From Silurus meridionalis (Eukaryota; Chordata; Actinopteri; Siluriformes; Siluridae): a DNA stretch of 64,000 bases. The stretch's first letter is position 1; each line of letters begins with the position of its first letter. A program made the translations under genes and the position numbers. The notes beneath the pieces are model-generated. The model did not search any database. It was not told the DNA's origin and was given only the letters and a program-made list of their open reading frames with translations. This document shows, one piece after another, positions 14,837 to 26,600 of this stretch. The stretch lies in NCBI RefSeq assembly GCF_014805685.1, contig NC_060896.1, forward strand, positions 19,497,777 to 19,561,776, given 5' to 3'.

Positions 14837-14997
14837 TGTGTGTGTCTGTGTGTTTCTTACCCACACACTCTCCTCTAGCTGTAATGCTGTACCCAGGCTC
14901 ACAGGTGATGAAGCAGTGAAAGGAGCCAATGGTGTTCTCACAGCGCTGAGAACCACACACACTCCCACCAGAGTCCACACACTCATCCACGTCTGAA

Positions 14998-15054
<57 letters not shown>

Positions 15055-17627
15055 TGACCTTATTTATCAAGCTTTTCCTAAGGTTTTGTGTAAATATTTG
15101 CAGACGCAAACATTCCACACAACACATTCCAAACAAAGCAAAACACTGATTTCTGTTGGTTACAGACACAAAATTAATGATTTTAGTCAAGATCACACTA
15201 AGATGGTGAGTGACAAGCAAAAATACACTTAGGTATAAAGAAAAGATATTTTCACAGAGTTACAGCACCTACAAAAAGTCAAGTGAAGTGTTTATTTATT
15301 GTCATTCCTATATGTCACCTAAATAAACTAGAACGAAATGTTGTTTCTCCAGGACTTGTAACACAGAAAAATAGATATAAAACGACATATGCATCACTGT
15401 GAACGAGTGCAGAACAATAAATAAGCAGTACAGTAGATACCCAGGGCAATAAATACACAGAACATGTGCTGAAAACTTTGTGGAATCTAACTGAAAGCTG
15501 TGCAAATATATTTTAGATAAGTTATAAAGATAAATAAATTATTAAAGATAAATAAGACAAATACTTTGACATGGAATCTGAGAAGAATATATATAGGGTA
15601 TACTGTATTTCACACACATGTTTGATTTAATTTATGTTTATGATAATAATTTACTTTTAATTGTTTTTTTTTAATCAAACAATGTATTTTAGGATCTCTT
15701 GGCCAGAAATCCCTCAGCCCCTTGTGAGCAGCATGTAAAGCAGAAAGGCATGTATCCGCCATATGTGAACAGCTTTATACATCCCAGATCAGTCACCAAC
15801 ACTTTGTTAGGTCACTTAATGTGGCTCTAACAAAGTGATCCACAGCATTAAAAGTAGGTACTTATCTTCTAATATACAACATTTTGTCTTAAATTCATGT
15901 TGAATATTATTTGTCTTAGTTTATGGATTTATTAGCAAGCGTTGGCTAACTTGTTAAACTTAATATTAGCTATTAGCTATTTAAGCTTGAGTGTGTAATC
16001 TATAAATAAAAGTGTAATACTCCATGTAAATGATACGATTTGATGTCAATTCAGTCATGGTTTCATTCATTCATTGTCTGTCATGTGTACATTTACATGC
16101 ACTCAGTAGTATGAGTGTGTTTCGAATGTTTCTCCTAAAATAATGAGAATTTCACGAACATTAATTCCATTGTGTAAATACACGTCTATTGCTTGAACAG
16201 GTTCATTACAACTATGATTTTCCTGTGTTAAATAGCAAGCCTTTTCCATTTATACTGTACATAAAGAGTACCAACAAAAGTATTGCAAGTATTGTCAATA
16301 TTGTAACATAAGTCTGTCGGCAAAATGAATTAAAACAAGGAGTTCAAGGAGGATCCCTTGTTACGAATTGAATAACTAATGCAAAGAGACAATGGGAAAA
16401 ACATTCTCAGAGGTGCCTAAAGGCTTTAAAAATAGTTTCAACTCATTTAGGCCCCAAAATTGGGTCTTTTCTATAGCATAAAGAAGTTTTAGCCATATTC
16501 TAACACACAGAATCACACCAGTGGCTCTTATGCTTAAACTGGTGAGAACACTATCTAGCACTTGAAAGGGAAGTGTTGTGAGTGTATGTGTGTAATTGTG
16601 TGTTACCCAGGCAGGCTGTTTTCTCAGGATTGGCAGTAAAGCCGGTTTTGCAGTGACACGTAAACGAGCCATCAGTGTTGGTGCAGCGCCCATCCTGACA
16701 CACTCCATCCCGGGCGCACTCATCCACATCTGTAAACATATACACATACACACACACTTTTAATATTGTGCCTTGATTTTTTAGTTACAGCTTTGTGTGC
16801 AGGGGTCAAGTGTCCCAATACTTTTGTTAATATACACATTATGCATCACAAAGTATTAAATATATTATATAACATAAAAAAATGTTATTTGAAATTAATC
16901 TTGAACCGTACACAAAACAGCAACGATAAAACTGTGATAAATAATATTAGACATGACAGTCATATATTAGCACATACCCAGACACAGCATTAAACATACT
17001 AATAAACACATACCATTACAGACAGTCCCATTGGCACTGGTATGGTAACCTTGAGAGCACACACACATGTACGAGCCCTCGGTATTCACACACTCTCCTC
17101 GAGGGAAGCAGAACTCACCCTCCAAACATTCGTTAACGTCTGTTACACCAAATGTAAAAAACAAAAAAACACATTCAATTCTATAGTAAGAGTGCAGTGC
17201 TAGAATCAGTATCACGTGTTAGAGGGATTAGGATTAAGGATTGTAGTAGTAAGTGTCAGGGTTAGGGTTAGAAAACCATGTCTCTGTTAATAGGATAAAA
17301 CAAACAAATGTACAAACTGTAAATTCCCATTATGAACACAAAGTCTCTGACCTCGGCACTGGCGTCCAGGTGCTGTAGCCCGAAACCCAGGTGAACACTC
17401 ACACCTGTAGGAGCCGTCCGTGTTCACACACACACTCATTGGACCACATATTCCGGAGCTCCCACACTCATCAATGTCTGTAAGTGGCAGGACAAATCAG
17501 AGCATTACCACAAAGGTGTGTTCATTTGTATGTACACATTAGCATGTATGGTTTAATGAAATATGTTCATGCTGTTGTACTATAGGATTTAAGAGGATTT
17601 TAGTGGCTTTCACTTGAAACTTTGTCT

Positions 17628-17685
<58 letters not shown>

Positions 17686-20600
17686 CTCTCTCTCTCTCTC
17701 TTTAACTATCTCTCTCATTTCTCAGCAAATTTGTTCATTTATGATCTGAAATAAATGTTATAATAAAAATACAAAAAATAAAAATAAAAAATAAAAATAT
17801 ATAACTGCAATTCCAACAAAATTGAATGTGAAAGTTGGCTGTAAATGTAAATTAAATCTGAATAAAATGATTAGAAACTCACATTTTATTCACAATAATA
17901 CATACAAAATATATAAAATGTTTAAACTGGGGAATCGTACTATTTTAAATGAAAAATAAGTAATTAAAATTTTTATGGATGCAACACTTCCATAAAAATA
18001 CTTTAACAAAAGTTGGGTAATGGCCATGTTTACTACATGTTTACTACCGTCTAGCATCCCCTCTTCTTTAAACAATATTCCGTAGACATCCAGGAACTGA
18101 AGAGACTCATTGCTGCAGTTTTTAGAGAGGAATGTCGTTTCATTTTCCCGTTTTAATAATTTATCTATAAAACTTTCTTTCGGCTTCTCCCATTAGGGGT
18201 CACCACAGTGGATCCTCCGCATGTTTGATTTGGCACATGTTTTTACGCTGGATGCCCTTCCTAACGCAACCCTCCCCAATTTATCCGGGCTTGGGACCGG
18301 CACTGAAAGTGGCTGGGGTTGGTTCCCTGACCGGGGATCGAACTCGGGCCGCAGCGGTGAGAGCACCGCATCCTAACCACTAGACCACCAGGGAACCGTT
18401 TTAATAATTTATCTATAATCTAATAATATATTAATCTTCCGGAAAGATGTTCCACAAGAACTTTAATAAAGTCAGGTACTTATATTCATAGAATTGGGGT
18501 CAGAGCAGTTAGCAGGCCACTCAAGATCTTGCACTCCAGCCCATGTTAACCAAACACTGTGGAGCTCACATTGTGCACAGGGGCATTGTCATGCTGGAAC
18601 AGGATTGGGTCTTCCAATTCTTCTAGGGCTTCTAGTAGTCTGCATCCACTCATTCATTACATTCATTCATTACATACATACATACAATTGTGCACGCTTT
18701 CAACCTTGTGGTAATAGTTTGGTGGAAAAGCCACATTGGAAAAGTCTGCGGGAAAAGATAGGTGTCGCAATACTTTTGTTCATATAGTGTATTTCATAAA
18801 GTTTCCAGGGCAAATCTATAGGAAAGCAATAGATGGAGTCTGGCATAACAAAGATGCAAGAAAAATAGACAGAAAAGTGCAGATGTGTAAGGATGAATGT
18901 GTGTGTGTTTGTGTAACAGAAGGCAAACATTCATGCTTGACGATAAAAAGTAGGTGTTTGGGTTTAGAGTTTGTACATTAATGATGTAAAGAATAAAACA
19001 TGACACGGTGTGTTTTTACAGGGAAAAAAACAACAATGTGGTGGATTGTGATATTTTGAAATACAGCATGTCCAGAAATGTTTCATTCCTCTCATAGCAC
19101 AACAATTTGCCAAGGATTACAATGTTTTACATAATGAGTTACATAATGTTGTAACAAACCCAGGAAACAATTTCTATTAGATTTTCTTATGGCTATATTA
19201 ACTATCTACAGCCATTCTCCACAAAAGTGGAAAGTTCTCCATCCTGAAAACTTTTTTCATACAGAAAGATTCACCAGATCAACAATTTATTGTTTTATAA
19301 ATAACATTTTAATAGTTGAATAGGCTGTGTGTATAAGTGAATAAGTCCCTGTGATTTAGCAGCTAAAATAAAAATGATAGCAGATAAGTATCAATATCAC
19401 TAAATCTGTCATTACGGAATTCAACAGTGCCATAATATAACATCATTTAACAAACATTACATACTATACATTTTAATTGTTCCAATAACAGGGGGATTAT
19501 CATGTTTTCTTTGTTCTATATTAATACAAATACTATAGACTAAGGTTGACTTATTTCGTGTATTCTCACCTGTGCAGGTGTTTCCTTTCAGCATGAATCC
19601 AGCACGACACACACATGTGAAGCTGCCAGGAGTGTTTTCACAGCGACCATTAGTGCATGGAGATGGTTTCTGACTGCACTCATTTACATCTGCAAACATA
19701 AACATAAACGCCTTATTGTCCTGCATCTCTGATTATGACTTTAACAGTAACGCACTTTGAAGTCATGTTTAATTTATATATTATTAATATATAATAATAT
19801 ATAATATAATAATATATGTTTTTATATTATGAAAGTAAGAATGATATTATGCATTCTCCTCCAAAAAACATTTAGAATCTATAGTCAGTGATTGTAAGTG
19901 GATTTTTTAAAAACCTGTAGCTAAATTCATTACAGTATAAAACTTATTTTGCTTATTTATTATTATTTAGTTTAAAACACTATCCAAATAAATTATAAAA
20001 AAAACTCAAAAAATTCTAAATGTAATGTTCACTTGTGGTGCATAGTGAGTACCAACAGCTTGTAACTAACTAACATTGATTGTACAGTTTTGACATGTAT
20101 TTCATGTAAATAGATAGAAAACGTATTTAGCTATCGTTTAGACATATTGTTAGTTACCTTGACACTGGCCATTAATGATCTCGAAGCCTGGACTGCATGA
20201 AACACACTTAAAAGAGCCAACAGAATTCACACACTTTTGCCCTGGACATTGAAGTTCATTCTCACACTCGTCCACATCTAAGCATGCGGGAAAAACACAC
20301 ACAGATTTAAACCTTAATCACTGTCTATTTCTAACTAGTAAATAATAACATAGTAACTTGTAGCCTCAATGACAGATACAAGAAAAATTAGTTTTTAGCA
20401 AAAAAACACTTCTGACATTCACATTTAGAAAATCTAGAAATAAGTTCTTACATTACAGTATATTTATACATTTATACACTGTGTGTGCATGTTAGATGTG
20501 TAAATTTATTTATACATTTATACACTATGATATGGTAAGCAGTCCTACACCAGATTTATGTGGACACCTGACCAGCACACCCATATGAATTCTTTATCAG

Positions 20601-23600
20601 CTTTTTAAATTCACACAAAAATATACACTGTAGCATGAACTAAACCCCACTGAACACAGTGAACACTGGAACATGAAATGTAATGCTGACTAAACCTCTT
20701 TAGCAGAGTTAGTTGTAGCTCAACAGTTATGGCCCTTGGCTACTGATCAGAAAATCAGAAGTAATCCAAACTGCCTTCGATAGGCACATAAACAATACCC
20801 GTTTGCTTCTCCAGTCCAGGTGTGTAGTATCATTGCTGACCCTGCACTTCAACATAAAAAAAAATAGGATGTGCAAAGTAATGAACCCCTGGACTCCTCA
20901 CTTGATATCAGCACCTGACCTCACCAATGATCTTGTGGTTAAATGAGTACATTTCCACAGCTACACTTCAAAATCTAGTTAAAACCCTACCCAGAAAAGG
21001 TAAGGTTACAATAAAAGCATACGAGGGGACCAGCTTTTACATAGGATTGTGTGATATGATGTTTACCTGTGCAGGTATTTGCCTCCAGTCTAAATCCAGG
21101 TCGACATACACATTGGAAACTTCCAGGGGTATTTTCGCAGCGTCCGTTAGGACAGAGACGTGTGTTCTGAGCACACTCATCCACATCTGACACAAAAAAA
21201 CAACACAATATACACCATGTCCATGTTGATCACTGGGTATACAATTTATATAGTATTTAGTCTATAATATTATCATAGTGTTTGTAATAGAAAGAGGGCT
21301 CTCAATGCAGGCAGCAGTTTTGCATCAAGGAGGGAAATGAACTAAATTTAAAGATGATTAATCAGTCTGAAAAATTATTATGTGACATCAAGGTTCATCT
21401 TTCTTTTTTATTTTAAGTCCTATCCAGAGTCCATTAATTTATAAAATCTTGTGTGACATAATTCCTTTATTTGTAGTGGCTTCTCTTTGAAATTATACAC
21501 GATTTGTCTTAGTTCATCTCTATGAAAAATATTGTCCAAATGACCTACTGTTATAGGTCACCAACTCTAATAACTATATATCCAGCTGGCACATGGAAAG
21601 TATGAAGTCATCCAGTGAAAGTAATTCAATTCAGATAGTGTTTAGTGGGTTATTAGTATTGTAACACCAATGCCAACATTAGTACTGGAATAATATCTAT
21701 CAGGAATTCATTACTGTGAGAAAATGAATCACATTGTCAAATTCAGAGTTTCTGGACTGCAGTCCTTGTTACAGGATACAGAATAGGAATGGCAACAATC
21801 GTTGTACACTGACTTTAACTGTAGTGTCTATATCTGGCTCAATCAAGAGGGTTCATTCATTTCTATCTATTTCAGAAGCCATTCAACTCACTCCTGAGAG
21901 GTTTGCTTCTACACTCTATTCAACCTGTGCACTAATCCAGAATGTGGCTATATGACCTGCTTTCAACCTTCTGATATTCTCTTCTGAGTTCCTGTAGGTG
22001 CCTACGTTGGATTTAAAATGCAAACACATGCCAACAAAACCAAAAATAATAAAAATATCTTCGAAGGATAATGCCAACATATGTTTTTTTTCTTCTTTTT
22101 TAAATGATTTTGCCTTGAATAGATACACAAATAATAAATGTATAGTAAGTATGACTGAGAAGATACTTACCTGTGCAGGTGTTTGCATTCAATCTGAACC
22201 CAGGTAAACATAAACATTGGAAACTTCCAGGGGTATTTTCGCAGCGTCCGTTAGGACAGAGACGTGTGTTCTGAGCACACTCATCCACATCTGACACAAA
22301 AAACAACACAATATAAACCATGTCCATGTTGATCACTGGGTGTACAAATGATATAGTATTCAGTCTATAATATTATCATGGTGTTTGTAATAGATAGAGG
22401 GCTCTCAAGGCAGGCAGCAGTTTTGCATCAAGGAGGGAAATGAACTAAATTTAAAGATGATTAATCAGTCTGAAAAATTATTATGTGACATCAAGGTTCA
22501 TCTTTCTTTTTTATTTTAAGTCCTATCCAGAGTCCATTAATTTATAAAATCTTGTGTGACATAATTCCTTTATTTGTAGTGGCTTCTCTTTGAAATTATA
22601 CACGATAGGTTTTTTTGTCTTAGTTCATCTCTATGAAAAATATTGTCCAACTGACCTACTGTTATAGGTCACCAACTCTAATAACTATATATCCAGCTGG
22701 CACATGGAAAGTATGAAGTCATCCAGTGAAAGTAATTCAATTCAGATAGTGTTTAGTGGGTTATTAGTATTGTAACACCAATGCCAACATTAGTACTGGA
22801 ATAATATCTATCAGGAATTCATTATCGTGAGAAAATGAATCACATTGTCAGATTTAGAGTTTCTGGACTGCAGTCCCTTGTTACAGGATACAGAATAGGG
22901 ATGGCAACAATCCTTGTGCACTGAATTAAACTGTAGTGTCTATATCTGGCTCAATCAAGAGGGTTCATTCATTTCTATCTATTTCAGAAGCCATTCAACT
23001 CACTCCTGAGAGGTTTGCTTCTACACTCTATTCAACCTGTGCACTAATCCAGAATGTGGCTATATGACCTGCTTTCAACCTTCTGATATTCTCTTCTGAG
23101 TTCCTGTAGGTGCCTACGTTGGATTTAAAATGCAAACACATGCCAACAAAACCAAAAATAATAAAAATATCTTCGAAGGATAATGCCAACATATGTTTTT
23201 TTTCTTCTTTTTTAAATGATTTTGCCTTGAATAGATACACAAATAATAAATGTATAGTAAGTATGACTGAGAAGATACTTACCTGTGCAGGTGTTTGCAT
23301 TCAATCTGAACCCAGGTAAACATAAACATTGGAAACTTCCAGGGTATTTTCAGCGTCCGTTAGGACAGAGACGTGTGTTCTGAGCACACTCATCCACATC
23401 TGACACAAAAAACAACACAATATAAACCATGTCCATGTTGATCACTGGGTGTACAAATGATATAGTATTCAGTCTATAATATTATCATGGTGTTTGTAAT
23501 AGATAGAGGGCTCTCAAGGCAGGCAGCAGTTTTGCATCAAGGAGGGAAATGAACTAAATTTAAAGATGATTAATCAGTCTGAAAAATTATTATGTGACAT

Positions 23601-26600
23601 CAAGGTTCATCTTTCTTTTTTATTTTAAGTCCTATCCAGAGTCCATTAATTTATAAAATCTTGTGTGACATAATTCCTTTATTTGTAGTGGCTTCTCTTT
23701 GAAATTATACACGATAGGTTTTTTTGTCTTAGTTCATCTCTATGAAAAATATTGTCCAACTGACCTACTGTTATAGGTCACCAACTCTAATAACTATATA
23801 TCCAGCTGGCACATGGAAAGTATGAAGTCATCCAGTGAAAGTAATTCAATTCAGATAGTGTTTAGTGGGTTATTAGTATTGTAACACCAATGCCAACATT
23901 AGTACTGGAATAATATCTATCAGGAATTCATTATCGTGAGAAAATGAATCACATTGTCAGATTTAGAGTTTCTGGACTGCAGTCCCTTGTTACAGGATAC
24001 AGAATAGGGATGGCAACAATCCTTGTGCACTGAATTAAACTGTAGTGTCTATATCTGGCTCAATCATTCATTCATTTCTATCTATATTAGAAGCCATACA
24101 GCTGCTTGTTCTATCCTATGTCAGTCTAAAACTGGGCTACTGCAACTCACTCCTGAGAGGTTTGCTATGGTTATATGTCTTGCTTTCAACCTGTGTGGCT
24201 ATATGTCTTGCTTTCAACCTTCTTAAATTGTCTTCTGGGTTCCTATAGCTGGCTACATCGGATTTAAAACACTGATACTTGCCAACAAAACCAAATATAG
24301 ACCAGCACCCACACAGAAAAAATATCTTGAAGACCTCAGAAGGATTGTTCCAACTTATTTTTTTATTTATTCATTTTTAAATGATTTTGGCTTAAATAGA
24401 TACACAAATTGTATACGTATAGTAAGTATGACTGAGAAGATACTTACCTGTGCAGGTGTTTGCATTCAATCTGAATCCAGGTAAACATACACACTGGAAA
24501 CTTCCGGGGGTATTTTCACAGCGTCCGTTAGCACAGAGACGTGTGTTTTGAGCACACTCATCCACATCTGGGACAAAAAAAACAACCGCAAATAAGACAC
24601 GTCACACATGCTAATCACTAAGCAGACATATTATATAGTATTTAGTCTACAATATTATTGTTTTTCCCCCATCGGAAGATGAACTGAACTTCCCCTAGAT
24701 GTCTGAACAAATACAAAAAACAAAACAAATAAAGACTTCATAATAACTATAAAAATGTTTTGTCTCGTGTATTCATATTATATTACCTCATAGTACTTTT
24801 AGTCTCTGACCAAGTGAAGTATGAAGTATGATTTTTATTGGTAGAAACCTCTTCTAGCACTCCTCTAAGTTAATTTAGATAAAAATGTCTGTCTCTTAAA
24901 TGCTATAAATGTAATCGAAACTATTTCATTGCCATTCTATGATTAGGTTTCAGGATGGCTGATCAAAATAGCAAAACTGCGACACTGACGTTCTCCTGAA
25001 GAAGTGTGTTCAAGTTAATAGATATACTCTACTAGCTTGCTAATTAGCCAAGATAGTAAATACACATGCTGGTTTCTCAGAGCAGCTAGTTAACAATTTT
25101 ATCATATACACAATGTGCTAGTAGCATTCTATCTGATATAGAGATAAAAAGAAAAAAATCAAATTTTTCTGACCTGTGCATTGACCGTTATGAAAGGTTA
25201 ATCCAGCACCACAGGCTGTGCACCTGTATGAACCTGGTGTGTTCACACACACCTGACCACGACACTGCAGAGGGTTCTCACACTCATTTACATCTAAAAT
25301 GCACACACACAGAGGTGTACTACATTATGTACTGCATACATCTTATTCTTTACCTATCTCTCGCTCTCTACTAATGCAAAGACAGTACAGGCCTGAAAGG
25401 CAATATGGATTTCACCTGTGCATTTGTTATCGTGAAGCTTGTACCCTGTATGACACACACATCTGTAGCTGCCAAGTGTGTTCTCACAGCGACCATTAGA
25501 ACAAGGGGCAGGAATCTGACGACACTCATCAATATCTAAGGGATCAGATTGTACGTTTATTATGAAATGGTATAAATAAAAGAAGAAAGTTATAAAACAA
25601 TGTATTTACCTGTGCATTTTCTGTTGGTTATTACAAACCCAGGGCCACAAGACACACATCTGTATGAACCCAGAGTATTAATACATCCCTGACCAGGACA
25701 CTGCAGAGAGTCCTCACATTCATTTACATCTAAAAAAAAAACAACTAATTATAAATAAAAGATACAAATGCATATACACCATCAGTTGTCCCATAAATTT
25801 GTTGGGTTTTGGTTAGAAAATATGAAAACATTGTATTACCAAATATGCTAATAATGCATCAGCTTTCCACCTTAGATGCAATTTGTTTTGTTTAGCATCT
25901 CTTAGCTAGTGTTATTCTTATTCCTATATTATTTCTGAAAGTATACCTTTTTGAAATGTAATGCTAACATAAAATGTGTGAGATTGAATATATTTGGCCT
26001 ACTTGTATGTAAACCTTCGACTTCATGTGCATACAAAACAATTAAATTAATGAGAATAATAAAAAAAAAGCAAACTTTATTAAATTAATAGAAATATGAA
26101 CCAATAGAAAAAATAGAAACTGCACTGTACCTGAGCAGGTGTTACCCTGTAGCTTGAAGCCTATATTACACACACATCTGTAGCTGCCTGGCATGTTCTC
26201 ACAGTGGCCATTAGAGCAAAGGGCCGGACGCTGACGGCACTCATCAATATCTGTGGAACATGAGAAAAATTAGCAATAAACATCATCAGGGACTCCTTAA
26301 ATCCCAGTCAAAAACAGGTTATCCTCCTTGCATCCAGAAGGAGAAGGAGACAGAAGGAGAGGAACATATGCAACAGAACCAGCTGGTACAGGGCCAGCAT
26401 TTTTCCATGTATGTACATTACAGCACAGTGAAATTCTTTCTGTGCATATCCCAGTGATGTTAGGAAGCTGGGGTCAGAGCATACGATCAGCCATGATACA
26501 GTTCCCCTAAAGCACAGGGGATTAAGGGCCTTGCTCAAGGTCCCAGTAGTGGCAGCCTGGCGATACTGGGGCTTCAACCCCCGACCTTCCAGTCAGCAAC

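Larger units (their letters stand above)
21187..24060 (-). repeat. Tandem duplication of about 1.11 kb, each unit carrying one cbEGF exon
   Basis: Unit text beginning next to exon 21 (CAACACAATATACACCATGT) recurs next to exon 20 (22291 on) and exon 19 (23400 on), at about 1,105 and 1,109 bp spacing. The second and third units look identical base for base from 22291/23400 to about 23170/24060, apart from the exon. The first differs by a few percent. Past 24060 the copy diverges into the flank of exon 18. Confidence 0.93.

Noticed and set aside
18323..18394. A functional tRNA-Glu(CTC) gene
   Set aside because: The tRNA-like 72 nt are the head of a SINE with its own tail and target duplication, so an independent tRNA gene is unlikely.
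21916..22188. A 90-residue minus-strand frame repeated exactly at 23028-23300
   Set aside because: It is intronic, has no domain, and recurs only because the 1.11-kb unit is duplicated.
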